A DNA stretch of 64,000 bases from Shewanella phaeophyticola (GCF_025398315.1 NZ_JAODOQ010000001.1:4030001-4094000), one strand, 5' to 3'; numbered from the stretch's first letter, positions 9,808 to 19,628 are shown. A program made the numbers and translations. Notes: a model not told the origin generated them from the sequence alone.

Positions 9808-10788
9808 TTACACACCGAAATGGATCTTGATGCACTGTAGCCCTTGGCTAGCAGCACCTTTCATTAAATTATCAATCGCACTGGCGACCACTAAATAACC
9901 GCTGTTTGCATCAAATTTCCAACCTAAGTGACAATTTGGTGTATGCACTACATCATCGACTTTAGGGAACATGTTGTGCTTTACGGTCACGATAGGTGAG
10001 CTGTCATATACGCTATACGCTTTTTCAATGTCGGCTTCAGTCGTGCCCGGCTTTAGTTGCACTGTAATCGTGGCCAAAATACCACGTTTAAAGTTGCCTA
10101 AATGTGGGGTGAAAATCACTTCTTGGCCTAAATGAGTGGCAATTTCAGGCTGGTGACGGTGACCCAATACTCCGTAAGGCGTTAGGCTGACTTCGCAAAA
10201 GTTAGTGTGTAACTGCGCTTTACGCCCAGCACCCGTTACACCACTAACCGCATTAATGACTGGGTATACTTCAGTTAAAAAAGGTTTAAGCGGTTTTAAT
10301 GCCGTTAATGACGCCGTTGGATAGCAGCCTGCTACAGCAATCATTCTGGTTTGTTTGATTTGCTCGGCATTCCACTCAGCTAAACCGTAAACGGCTTCGG
10401 CTAACACTTCTGGATAAGTGTGTTCAAAACCATACCACTTAGGATATTGTGCGATGTCTGCAAAGCGATACGCGCCACTGAGGTCAAATACCGCCAAGCC
10501 TTGTTTGTAAAACCATGCCGCTAACTCAAGGCTGACTGAATGCTCAGTCGCCAGTACCACGCCGTCGGCTTGGTCGACGATTTGTTGTTTTGCTTCATCT
10601 GTAAGTGGAGATAGCGTATAAGCCATATGACTGTATGTAGGGTACAAGTCGGCTAATTTACGGCCTTTGTCTAAACTGTTTTCCGATACATATAAGCCTT
10701 GAACCGAAAGGTTACTGTCGGCATTAATCAACGAAGTAATTTGTGCACCGGTGTAACCACTAGCGCCAATAATTGCGATGCTTTTCAT
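9808..10788 (-). CDS. argC: N-acetyl-gamma-glutamyl-phosphate reductase
   Basis: NADPH-dependent reduction of the acylphosphate to N-acetylglutamate semialdehyde. A Rossmann motif IIGASGYTG starts the protein, and the catalytic cysteine lies in AVAGCYPT. The ATG at 10788 is chosen because it puts the nucleotide-binding motif at the N-terminus; a longer upstream start adds unrelated residues. 326 residues. First gene of argCBFGH and divergent from argE. Confidence 0.96.
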   Translation of the reverse strand: MKSIAIIGASGYTGAQITSLINADSNLSVQGLYVSENSLDKGRKLADLYPTYSHMAYTLSPLTDEAKQQIVDQADGVVLATEHSVSLELAAWFYKQGLAVFDLSGAYRFADIAQYPKWYGFEHTYPEVLAEAVYGLAEWNAEQIKQTRMIAVAGCYPTASLTALKPLKPFLTEVYPVINAVSGVTGAGRKAQLHTNFCEVSLTPYGVLGHRHQPEIATHLGQEVIFTPHLGNFKRGILATITVQLKPGTTEADIEKAYSVYDSSPIVTVKHNMFPKVDDVVHTPNCHLGWKFDANSGYLVVASAIDNLMKGAASQGLQCIKIHFGV

Positions 10789-10993
10789 AAGTTTGATTTT
10801 TCTTAATTGATAGTTATCGAGAGTTTTTAGCATAGCCCATTTAGGCAGGGGACGCCTAATAAAGGTCTATCGTCGCAGGAAGTTAGCGCTGATAATTGAT
10901 ATAGTGGATTTAACAGTCAAAAAGCACATATTTATTTTCATTTGTAACGTTCAATTAATGGTGTCGGTTAATGCTGTTTGCTAGACTAACACA

Positions 10994-11032
10994 CAATATT
11001 AATTATGCAATATATGTGAATAAGTATTTTAC
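10994..11032. promoter_or_regulatory. Tandem ARG-box candidate (ArgR operator)
   Basis: Two 18-bp sites fit the WNTGAATWWWWATTCANW consensus: 10994-11011 (CAATATTAATTATGCAAT) and 11015-11032 (TGTGAATAAGTATTTTAC), separated by 3 bp. That spacing is the one known for ArgR hexamer operators. Their place in the argC-argE divergent region suits arginine repression of both units. Each half-site has mismatches. Confidence 0.55.
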
Positions 11033-11055
11033 ATATAATTTTTTAGGATAGTCAT

Positions 11056-12208
11056 ATGAGCACATTACCTGATCTAAAAAGTTGTTTTAAACAGCTGATT
11101 GCAGCGCCATCTGTTAGCGCACTCGACGCTGAAGACGATATGAGTAACCATGCAGTTATCAACTTGTTGCAAAATTGGTTTAGTGAGCTTGGTTTTGACT
11201 GTGAAACCCCAACGGTTGAAGATTCGCGCAATAAGCAAAATTTAATTGCTCGTATTGGTCAGGGTAGCGGCGGATTATTACTCGCAGGCCATACCGATAC
11301 CGTCCCTTTTGATGAGGGGCGCTGGAGCCAAAGCCCTTTTGAGATGATTGAAAAAGATAATCGCTGGTATGGTTTAGGTACGTGCGACATGAAAGGCTTT
11401 TTTGCATTAGTGCTTGAAGCATTAAAAGACCTGCCGCTTGATCAATTTAAACGCCCACTGACCATTTTTGCCAGCGCAGATGAAGAAACCACCATGAGTG
11501 GCGCTAAAGCCTTTGCCGACTCTAAAGCTGTTGCGCCAGATTATGCCGTGATTGGTGAACCCACCAGCTTAAAACCTGTCTATATGCACAAAGGCCATTT
11601 AGCTCAAGGTATCCGAGTCATTGGTCGCAGTGGTCACTCGTCAGATCCTGCTCGTGGTTTAAATGCCATTGAAGTGATGCATAAAGTAATTAGTCAGTTA
11701 ATGAAGCTTAAACAGCATTTAAGTGAAAACTACCGCGAAGATGCCTTCACTGTGCCTTACCCTACAATGAACTTTGGCCATATTCATGGTGGCGATGCAG
11801 CTAACCGTATTTGTGGTTGCTGTGATTTACACTTAGATATTCGTCCATTGCCGGGTATGGAGTTAGCTGAACTCGAATTAATGGTATTGAACTACTTATC
11901 TGACATCAGCAAAGAGTATCCTGGCAGTATTAGTGTCAGTACTTTGTACCCGGGCGCAGAGTCTTTTGCAGGAAAAGCAGATAACCCTTGGACAAAGCTG
12001 GTTGCAGAATTATCGGGTAATGAAGCGGAAGTCGTTAACTATTCGACTGAAGCACCTTATATTAATAAGCTCGGATGCCAAACATTAGTGTTGGGACCTG
12101 GCAGCATTAACCAGGCTTCACCAGCCAGATGAGTTTATTGGCTTAGAATACTTAACGCCTACGGTTGAGTTAATCAAAAAAATGATTTACCACGCTTGCA
12201 TTAAGTAA
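11056..12208 (+). CDS. argE: Acetylornithine deacetylase, frameshifted near the end
   Basis: Removes the acetyl group from N-acetylornithine, giving ornithine. M20 metallopeptidase family: metal ligands in AGHTDTVPFD and GTCDMKGF, the glutamate pair in SADEET, and GEPTSL are visible. An extra T near 12116 cuts the frame; removing it restores the C-terminus QPDEFIGLEYLTPTVELIKK and a stop at 12206-12208. The repaired protein is 383 residues, the E. coli length. It is transcribed opposite to argCBFGH. Confidence 0.93.
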
Positions 12209-12359
12209 CCGTCAAAATACGTTAAATGTTAACGTAAATTGTAACATTTTTACGAAATAAAATTACAAAACAACATCTCAGCGTATTGACCGATTTTACT
12301 ACGCTGGGTATTGTGATGTTAGAGATATTGGCAAGATCGTTCTTTTTTCGGGAGTAGGT

Positions 12360-15008
12360 ATGACAGAGCAAACGGCAGATATGTATGCGTCACTTCGATC
12401 AAATGTGGGGCATTTAGGCCAGATATTGGGCGAAACAATGCAAAACCATTTAGGTGATGCATTTTTAGAAAAAGTAGAACAAATTCGTATTTTAGCGAAA
12501 AAGTCTCGCCAGGGTGACGAAGCCTCACGTGAACAAATGCTGGCATTACTAACCGCACTACCAGACGAAGAACTAGTGCCTTTTGCAAAAGCCTTCAACC
12601 AGTTTTTAAACTTAGCCAATATCGCAGAACAATTTCACACTATTAGCCGCAACTGCGATGAACTCGTGTGCGTTCCTGACCCTGTTGAACAAATTCTTGG
12701 GCGCATGCTTGATAACAACTTCGATAAAAAAGATGTTGTGGAGGGTTTAAAAAACTTAAACATTGATTTAGTACTCACCGCGCATCCAACTGAAATTTCT
12801 CGTCGTACGTTAATCCAAAAATACGCGGCGGTAGTGGATTGCTTAACCGAGCAAGAAAACAACCAGCTCTCTGAACGAGAACGCAAACAAAGTACCTTGC
12901 GCCTTCGCCAGTTAATTGCCCAAATTTGGCACACTAACGAAATCCGTAATGAGCGCCCAACGCCAGTTGATGAAGCTCGCTGGGGGCTCAGCACTATTGA
13001 GGCCTCTTTATGGCAAGCTATTCCTGACTTTTTACGCCAATTGAATGATCATCTTGAGCAAAAAATTGGTCAACAATTACCGATTGATGTTTCTCCAGTG
13101 CGTTTTTCAAGCTGGATGGGCGGTGACCGCGACGGTAACCCGTTTGTAACCTCAACCGTAACTCAAGAAGTGCTAAACCGTAATCGTCACGCCGCTGCCA
13201 GACTCTACCTTAAAGACATTGTTGCCCTGCTCGGCGAGCTGTCTATGGAGCAGGCGAATGAAGAATTATCAGCATTAACAAATAATAGCAAAGAACCGTA
13301 CCGTGAAGTACTACGTACCCTTCGCTGTCGCTTACGCAATACCATTGATTACCTCAATGCACGCCTTGAAGGTAAACACCCTGATACCGACACCAGCGAG
13401 TTAATTTGGCATAAAGACGACTTACTAAAACCGTTAGAGCTTCTATATAAAAGCTTATCCGACTGCGGCATGAAACTCATTGCTAACGGTTTATTATTAG
13501 ATATCTTGCGTCGTCTAGCTTGTTTTGGTATTCACATGCTGCGCCTCGATATCCGTCAAGATGCATCACGTCACAGCGATGTAATTGCCGAGTTGACTCG
13601 TTATTTAGGCATGGGTGACTACAACCATTGGGACGAAAACGAAAAACAAGCGTTTTTATTACGCGAGTTGACCGGAAAACGCCCGTTAATCCCTGCGAAC
13701 TGGCAACCAACAGACGACGTAGCAGAAGTGATTAGAACCTGTAACTTAGTCGCTAAGCAACCCGCAAATGCATTAGGCTCATACGTTATTTCAATGGCAA
13801 GTAAGCCATCTGACGTGCTTGCCGTATTGTTGTTACTTAAAGAAGCAGGCTGCACTAACCCAATGCGCGTAGTGCCTTTGTTTGAAACCCTAACAGACCT
13901 TGAAGGTGCCGCAGCTTGTATGACTGCGCTACTGAATATTGATTGGTATCGTGGTTACACCAAAGGCATGCAAGAAGTGATGATTGGTTACTCTGACTCA
14001 GCAAAAGATGCTGGCGTGATGGCTGCCGCCTGGGCGCAGTATCGTGCTCAAGAACAATTAGTGGATGTATGTAAAAAAGCCGAAGTAAAATTAATGCTGT
14101 TCCATGGTCGTGGTGGTTCTATTGGCCGTGGCGGCGGACCTGCACATAAAGCCATTTTATCGCAGCCACCGGGCTCGGTAGATGGTCGTATTCGCGTTAC
14201 AGAACAAGGCGAAATGATCCGCTTTAAATTTGGTTTACCTAAAGTCGCGGTTCAAAGTTTAGCCCTATATACATCAGCAGTGATGGAAGCGACATTATTA
14301 CCACCACCAGAGCCTAAAAAAGCCTGGCGCGATTGTATGCAACGCATTGCAGAAGAGTCGGTACAGCATTACCGTGGCATTGTGCGCGAAGAACCCGATT
14401 TTGTGCCTTACTTTCGCTCGGCAACACCTGAGGTAGAATTAGGTAAGCTGCCATTAGGCAGTCGCCCTGCTAAGCGAAAAGTCGACGGTGGTATTGAAAG
14501 TTTACGCGCAATTCCGTGGATTTTTGCCTGGTCGCAAAACCGCTTAATGTTGCCTGCCTGGTTAGGTGCTGGTGAAGCATTACAAGATGCGGCAGATCGC
14601 GGTGAGCTAGAGTTGTTACGTGAAATGGAAGCACAATGGCCATTCTTTGAAACCCGTATTTCAATGCTAGAAATGGTTTACACCAAAGCAGAGCCTAACT
14701 TAGCCAAATACTATGAGACATGCTTAGTAAAACCTGAACTACACCATTTAGGTGAAAAGCTGCGTCAACGCCTACAACTGGGGATTGATGCTGTGTTGTC
14801 ACTCACTCAAGCAACAGAGCTGATGTCGCATACTCCATGGAATCGCGAATCCGTTAAACTGCGTAACCCATACATAGACCCACTTAACTTTTTACAAACC
14901 GAGCTATTAGCACGTACTCGTAAAGAAGTTGAGCCGTCTGAATCTGTTCAGCTAGCGCTTATGCTGACCATTGCCGGCGTTGCAGCAGGAATGAGAAACA
15001 CTGGATGA
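12360..15008 (+). CDS. ppc: Phosphoenolpyruvate carboxylase
   Basis: Adds bicarbonate to PEP to make oxaloacetate, refilling the TCA cycle. 882 residues, as in E. coli. Catalytic motifs are in order: VLTAHPTE with the essential histidine (about residue 139), GYSDSAKDAG, FHGRGGSIGRGGGP and the conserved C-terminal RNTG. GGGAGTAGG lies just upstream of the ATG. The stop codon overlaps the start of the next gene by four bases (ATGA), which implies translational coupling. Confidence 0.98.
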   Translation: MTEQTADMYASLRSNVGHLGQILGETMQNHLGDAFLEKVEQIRILAKKSRQGDEASREQMLALLTALPDEELVPFAKAFNQFLNLANIAEQFHTISRNCDELVCVPDPVEQILGRMLDNNFDKKDVVEGLKNLNIDLVLTAHPTEISRRTLIQKYAAVVDCLTEQENNQLSERERKQSTLRLRQLIAQIWHTNEIRNERPTPVDEARWGLSTIEASLWQAIPDFLRQLNDHLEQKIGQQLPIDVSPVRFSSWMGGDRDGNPFVTSTVTQEVLNRNRHAAARLYLKDIVALLGELSMEQANEELSALTNNSKEPYREVLRTLRCRLRNTIDYLNARLEGKHPDTDTSELIWHKDDLLKPLELLYKSLSDCGMKLIANGLLLDILRRLACFGIHMLRLDIRQDASRHSDVIAELTRYLGMGDYNHWDENEKQAFLLRELTGKRPLIPANWQPTDDVAEVIRTCNLVAKQPANALGSYVISMASKPSDVLAVLLLLKEAGCTNPMRVVPLFETLTDLEGAAACMTALLNIDWYRGYTKGMQEVMIGYSDSAKDAGVMAAAWAQYRAQEQLVDVCKKAEVKLMLFHGRGGSIGRGGGPAHKAILSQPPGSVDGRIRVTEQGEMIRFKFGLPKVAVQSLALYTSAVMEATLLPPPEPKKAWRDCMQRIAEESVQHYRGIVREEPDFVPYFRSATPEVELGKLPLGSRPAKRKVDGGIESLRAIPWIFAWSQNRLMLPAWLGAGEALQDAADRGELELLREMEAQWPFFETRISMLEMVYTKAEPNLAKYYETCLVKPELHHLGEKLRQRLQLGIDAVLSLTQATELMSHTPWNRESVKLRNPYIDPLNFLQTELLARTRKEVEPSESVQLALMLTIAGVAAGMRNTG

Positions 15009-15544
15009 TAACCTTGGTTAAAACCCTTGGACTGAGTTTACTGTTATTACTGACTGGCTGTGCCAGTCAGTACAGCATTACCGAGTCTCAAATAGAACAA
15101 TACCTCAATAAAGACATGCATTTTGAGGTTCAGCAAGGCAACAAGTTAATTGGTGTGTCGCTTAAGCTCAATGATATGCAAGTGGTGTTAGGCGCTAAGC
15201 CAAATACCATGGCGGTCACAGCTGCAGCCATGATCACCGTAAACAATCCGCTGATGCCGATCCATGCAAAATTGAAAACCACGTTTGAGGCTGCACCTTG
15301 GTACGATAGCGAAACGAAAAGCATTTACTTACGTCAGTTAGACTTAGTCAAAGTCGAGTCTGAACCAGCTGATATTGAACGTTATATCAGCCAAGCGACA
15401 CCGCAATTGATGGGTTTTTTACGTAATTACCTTGAAAACCAGCCTGTGTACACTTTAGACACTCGTGACAGTAACCAAGCGTTAATGGCTAAAATGACCA
15501 AAGAGATTGCGGTTCAGCAAGGTAAATTGGTGGTGAAGTTTTAA
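15005..15544 (+). CDS. DUF1439 (YceB-like) lipoprotein
   Basis: A 179-residue lipoprotein with a hydrophobic signal and lipobox LLTGC, so probably anchored in the outer membrane. The body, with alternating strands and a long final helix, resembles the DUF1439/YceB family, whose function is unknown. It overlaps the ppc stop by four bases and shares that transcript. A terminator follows. Confidence 0.8.
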   Translation: MITLVKTLGLSLLLLLTGCASQYSITESQIEQYLNKDMHFEVQQGNKLIGVSLKLNDMQVVLGAKPNTMAVTAAAMITVNNPLMPIHAKLKTTFEAAPWYDSETKSIYLRQLDLVKVESEPADIERYISQATPQLMGFLRNYLENQPVYTLDTRDSNQALMAKMTKEIAVQQGKLVVKF

Positions 15545-15563
15545 AGTATTGATCTTTAGTGAA

Positions 15564-15590
15564 TAAAAAGCACCCTCAGGTGCTTTTTAT
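15564..15590 (+). terminator. Terminator of ppc-DUF1439 unit
   Basis: Stem AAAAAGCACC/GGTGCTTTTT with loop CTCA. It is nearly symmetric and could work in both directions, also ending the convergent flgP-like transcript. Confidence 0.8.
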
Positions 15591-15659
15591 TGCCATTTTT
15601 GAATATTCTAAGCGATTTTTCCTACGCTATCTCTGATCACTTATTTATCCTGATTGGTA

Positions 15660-16115
15660 TTAAAAGTTCTGTGCAGGCTCTATCACCAAAATACTGTCTT
15701 GTAGTGGGTTTTCAGATTGCTCATACAAATCCCACACTAACTTATAATCAAGTTCTAACTCAGTAACATAAAACCCATCAACCGGATAAGTTTTCACAAC
15801 TCTAGCACCCTTGATTAAGCCAGAAACCAATATTTTGGTACTGCTATTACTCATCGCCCAGTCATTCACCGCTGTGTTTGAGTTTAATTGTAAACCATAC
15901 ACCTGTTCAGTCAGCTCACGGTAAGCCAAAATTTTAGACGACTCCATCGCCATTAATAGCTGTTCGCTTCGGCGCTCAGCAGGTTGGCGGTCAATCGGTG
16001 CATATCCAACTGCGGTCAATACTGGATATACGCTAGGACGATATTGATTAGAACTGCTTTGAAATAAGCTGCAACCGCTAAGCAGTATGCAGGCAGCGAT
16101 GAGTAATGTTCTCAT
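15660..16115 (-). CDS. FlgP-like LPP20-family outer-membrane lipoprotein
   Basis: 151-residue lipoprotein with lipobox LLSGC. The segment ESSKILAYRELTEQVYG followed by a C-terminal strand-rich half is the LPP20/FlgP pattern; in Vibrio and Campylobacter FlgP supports the flagellar basal body at the outer membrane. ATG 16115 is chosen over an upstream start because it begins directly at the signal peptide. It follows a Ser/Ala-rich gene by 70 bases on the same strand and lies opposite FlgH- and FlgT-like genes. Whether it serves a flagellum or another apparatus is not shown here. Confidence 0.7.
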   Translation of the reverse strand: MRTLLIAACILLSGCSLFQSSSNQYRPSVYPVLTAVGYAPIDRQPAERRSEQLLMAMESSKILAYRELTEQVYGLQLNSNTAVNDWAMSNSSTKILVSGLIKGARVVKTYPVDGFYVTELELDYKLVWDLYEQSENPLQDSILVIEPAQNF

Positions 16116-16185
16116 GAATAAAATCGCTCTATAGACGCGCAAAATAGAAATAGCATCACCAGACAACGGCTATGTGATGCTTGAG

Positions 16186-16962
16186 TTATTGTGTATCAGT
16201 ATCGTCATCAGTTTCAGACGACAACAATCCCGTATCGGCGATTAAATCTTTGGTTGTGTAACCGGTAAAATAATCCATACCTAGCTCAAGGGCTGCTGCT
16301 CCGGCGCCAATATAGCCAGAGTACAACATACCGCCTAACAATTTGGATACAGGGCTAATCTCTGTATCTGTAGATATTTGGTAAATATCAGACAAAATAG
16401 GGATATGGTTTAATATATTAACCGAATCAAATAAGTCATTACCATCGAGGCCTTCTTCACCAAATGAAAAAGAATATATATCATCAAGGGTGCTCGAAGC
16501 TTCATCGGTAGCCGTTAGCTCATCATGTGTAATGCCCACGGTTGATTGCAATGGATTACTCAGAGCTGTCGATGCTGAAGAAACAGCCGAGGACACAGCA
16601 CTAGTCACAGCGGTACTGTTAATCATGCTAGTCTGTAACGAAGACAGTAACTCTTGTTGCATTTGTGAGACTAAGTCATCTGATACGGCTAACGACAATA
16701 GGTTCTCATTGCCTAAGCCTGTTTGCTGCAAAAGCTGGTCTTGAAGGTTTTCAACAGAAAGCACTTCAATATTTGACAGGTTAGTTAATGATGAATCAAT
16801 AGCCTCAGAACCCGACGACAATGAGCTAAGCAATGCGCCAAAGGTGCTTTGGCCAAGACCGTTTTCTGCAACTGCATCTTGCTGATCGGTAATGGTGCTC
16901 ACAGCACTTGCGGCTGTTGTAGCAGCGGTTGCGGCAGTATTTAACGAATTTATTAAGGACAA
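16186..16962 (-). CDS. Ser/Ala/Thr-rich acidic protein, unknown
   Basis: I do not recognise this 258-residue protein. It has no signal peptide; the N-terminal 25 residues are an Ala/Thr-rich helix (NTAATAATTAASAV), residues about 40-140 are rich in Ser, Leu, Gln and Thr, and the C-terminal third has a hydrophobic stretch (YSGYIGAGAAALELGMDYF) before an acidic tail ending DDDTDTQ. Translation starts at TTG 16962 with AGGA seven bases upstream; no ATG lies in the first 80 codons. Low-complexity, helix-prone and without signal, it could be an exported component or substrate of a type III-like route, but this is speculation based only on neighbours. Confidence 0.65.
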   Translation of the reverse strand: MSLINSLNTAATAATTAASAVSTITDQQDAVAENGLGQSTFGALLSSLSSGSEAIDSSLTNLSNIEVLSVENLQDQLLQQTGLGNENLLSLAVSDDLVSQMQQELLSSLQTSMINSTAVTSAVSSAVSSASTALSNPLQSTVGITHDELTATDEASSTLDDIYSFSFGEEGLDGNDLFDSVNILNHIPILSDIYQISTDTEISPVSKLLGGMLYSGYIGAGAAALELGMDYFTGYTTKDLIADTGLLSSETDDDTDTQ

Positions 16963-17565
16963 AGTGAATTCCTAATCAAGACTAAGGGCTGTTGATATTT
17001 ATTGGTTAAATACCGTTCGTAATAAAAACGTGTTAATCGAGGCAAATAAATTTTTCACCTTGTACTTTACTGTTTCGATTATGGGCAACAACTCTCTGAA
17101 AAAACTCTCTGTAAAAACTTAAGAGTTCATCACCTCTAAATATGAAATTTCAAAAAATATTATAATAAATCTCTAACTTATACATTACAAAAACTTAACT
17201 TACACAGTGTTGTAAAATATTTTAATCTCAACGTGAGTTTTAATTAAAAATCACCACCCAGCTTAAAAGTAAAAGCAAAATATTTTAAAAAAAGGCTAAA
17301 TATTCACATAACGACGAAAATATTAAGCGTGACCAATGTCTCAATAAATTAATAACTGTATAAAATACAATGTAAAACGCAATTAATAATCAGCAAGAAC
17401 AGATAGATACAAATACATAATAAATCAATACAAAGTAAATATAAGTAAAGATCGGTAAACTCAGGTAAAAGGAGGTAAACATCAAGAAGAAAGCATTTTT
17501 CGCACTAAAAAATAGCATAAAATTATTGCTAAATTAAACTATCGATAACTTTGCGGATAACTAAA
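16963..17565. other. Long AT-rich divergent control region
   Basis: About 600 bases without a gene between the Ser/Ala-rich gene and the FlgH-like gene. It is much more AT-rich than its surroundings, with several A and T tracts, and holds the phased GTAAA array described separately. Both transcription units of the locus start here. Confidence 0.6.
17435..17479 (+). repeat. Five GTAAA motifs at exact 10-bp spacing
   Basis: GTAAA occurs at 17435, 17445, 17455, 17465 and 17475; the last three read GGTAAA. The flanking bases differ between units, so only the pentamer is conserved. One turn of helix separates each, putting all five on one face of the DNA about 90 bases upstream of the FlgH-like start. 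Suggests a multi-site operator, but no known regulator is matched. Confidence 0.6.
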
Positions 17566-18294
17566 ATGAATAAATCATTGCCATTTAGCTTACTCTTTTT
17601 AACATTTTTATCCGCGTGTTCAACGACTGAAGTTGCAGAAATAAAAAGCCCAACAAAAGAAAATACAACCATTAGTGTTGTTGAAGACAGTGAAGAAATA
17701 GTTAAAGGTGATCCTCGTTATCGCCCTGTTAGAAATAACAACATTCAACAGGCCCCGCAAGTCACAGGTTCCATATTTAATCCTAATAATATCTATAGCA
17801 TCTATCAAAACAATAATCGTTATGAAGTCGGCGACATGATAATGATTAAACTTAATGAAGAAATGACCTCTAAAAAGTCGATAAGCTACCAAAGAGATAA
17901 CACCAACGAGTTCACTTTGTCGCCATCAATTACTGCTGGTAGCATTAATATTAATAGCGACAATCTAGATGCCGACTACAGCCAAGAAAAAAGCTTTGAT
18001 AGCTCAGCAGAAAGTAATCAAAATAACTATTTATCTGGCACCATTACGGTGTCGGTAAGAGAAAAGCTCCCAAATGGCAATTTGATTGTGGCGGGTGAAA
18101 AGTGGCTTAAGCTCAATAAAGGTGATGAATATGTTAGATTTTCTGGCGAAATAAGAGTAACCGACGTAGCGGCCGATCATTCTATTGACTCAAACATGGT
18201 TGGCAATGCTATTATTGAAGTTAGCGCTAAAGGCGACCAGCAGGACAACCAAGATCCTTCACTTATCAGTAAATTACTCAATATTTTCGGCTAA
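17566..18294 (+). CDS. FlgH-like outer-membrane L-ring lipoprotein
   Basis: Homologue of FlgH, which forms the flagellar L ring. 242 residues with a lipoprotein signal ending in LSAC. The family core is clear: GSIFNPNNIYS, RYEVGDMIMIKLNEE, then the most conserved block PNGNLIVAGEKWL with RFSGEIRVTD after it. The C-terminus LISKLLNIFG fits the hydrophobic end of FlgH. A TTG 15 bases upstream is an alternative start. It is followed after 3 bases by the FlgT-like gene. No flgI, flgG or hook gene accompanies it. Confidence 0.8.
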   Translation: MNKSLPFSLLFLTFLSACSTTEVAEIKSPTKENTTISVVEDSEEIVKGDPRYRPVRNNNIQQAPQVTGSIFNPNNIYSIYQNNNRYEVGDMIMIKLNEEMTSKKSISYQRDNTNEFTLSPSITAGSININSDNLDADYSQEKSFDSSAESNQNNYLSGTITVSVREKLPNGNLIVAGEKWLKLNKGDEYVRFSGEIRVTDVAADHSIDSNMVGNAIIEVSAKGDQQDNQDPSLISKLLNIFG

Positions 18295-18297
18295 CTA

Positions 18298-19482
18298 ATG
18301 ATCAAGCTGTTATTTGTTTTCGGGCTATTATTAATGCCATTAATGGCACAAGCTCAGTGGTATGTTGGCCAGGCATCAATGGCTGTAAATGACGATGATT
18401 ACAATGATGTTCGTAAAAAAGTCATCAAACAGGCAATTGAAAATGCTTCATTGCAGGCTAATAGCTTTGTCAAAATTGAATCCACGGTTACCGATGGTAT
18501 TTTAAGCCAAAACTCAAGCAGCATTCAGTCTGAGCATCAAATCAGTGAGATAAAAATCCTTAATGAATCACTTAAAAATGACATCTTAACCATTAATGTC
18601 AAAGTGAATCTAAAATCGAGCCTAAATTGCACTAAAGATCGCTACCTTAAACAACTTATTGTTGCTCAATTTCCACTGCTAACACCAGCGCAAGCTACCA
18701 CAGGCGATGTATTTAGCCTGCCTTTTCATGTTGTTTCGCGCTTTAAAAACGAGTTAATTAACCAACCTAACGTATTTGTCGAAGAACTGATCCCAGAAAT
18801 GGTCTTTATGCTCGAAATCGACATGGATACCGTCGATTTAAAAGCAGTGCAAAGCATTTCTCACTCGCTTAATAGCCAATATCAAAGCCAATATCTAGTC
18901 TTTGGTTATATCCGTGACATTGGCCTGTTTAATGAAACCACCTCCAGTCTATTGAATAAAACCACCACCCCTAAGCGTAACTTCACGATAAAAGTGTTTA
19001 TGTACGACAGGATCAGCGACAGCATTTTAGTTGAGAACGAATACCACGGTGAGGGTGACTGGAGCTTTGACTCTTTTAGTCGCGTTGATTTAGCCAATAG
19101 TTTATTTTGGCGCAGTGATTATGGCAAAACCATTGTTGATACACTGTTTAATGCAGCAAAAGACATCAACGAAACCTTAAGTTGTGAAGCCACTAAAGCC
19201 ACGGTAATCAACAAGGATGATCAATATATTACAATTAATATTGGTACCTTACACGGCGTAAATAAAGGCGATGTATTTCAATATATCAAACTCAATAGTA
19301 TTGCCTTAAATCACACAGTGCTTTCTACTTTGATGCCACCCACCGAACCGACACTCTTGAAAGTGGTTCAAGTCAGTAACAAGATAAGCTTGTTGCAAGT
19401 GCCTCTTGATGCCGATCCTAATGGCATGAAGCAGCATCAAATTGACCTCTATGACGTCGTAACAACTGTACCGCAAAAGTAG
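18298..19482 (+). CDS. FlgT-like periplasmic H-ring protein
   Basis: 394 residues with a cleavable signal peptide (LLLMPLMAQAQW). The layout fits FlgT of Vibrio: an N-terminal domain with long helix and strands (VGQASMAVNDDDYNDVRKKVIKQAI is not quoted further), a middle domain of Rossmann-like strands, and a small C-terminal domain with INIGTLHGVNKGDVF. In Vibrio FlgT builds the H ring around the L and P rings. Only three bases separate it from the FlgH-like stop codon, so the two are co-translated. Similarity is judged by pattern. Confidence 0.7.
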   Translation: MIKLLFVFGLLLMPLMAQAQWYVGQASMAVNDDDYNDVRKKVIKQAIENASLQANSFVKIESTVTDGILSQNSSSIQSEHQISEIKILNESLKNDILTINVKVNLKSSLNCTKDRYLKQLIVAQFPLLTPAQATTGDVFSLPFHVVSRFKNELINQPNVFVEELIPEMVFMLEIDMDTVDLKAVQSISHSLNSQYQSQYLVFGYIRDIGLFNETTSSLLNKTTTPKRNFTIKVFMYDRISDSILVENEYHGEGDWSFDSFSRVDLANSLFWRSDYGKTIVDTLFNAAKDINETLSCEATKATVINKDDQYITINIGTLHGVNKGDVFQYIKLNSIALNHTVLSTLMPPTEPTLLKVVQVSNKISLLQVPLDADPNGMKQHQIDLYDVVTTVPQK

Positions 19483-19628
19483 TTCACATTTCATATCTAT
19501 ACACCCCAGTGCAATGGAGTGCACTCGCCTTGTTTATCCCAAGTATCAGAAAACTGAACGTTTCCTAATCAATCAGAACCACGTACAATCATCTGGCACG
19601 ATTGGAATTCTTTGTAATCATGGGATAA

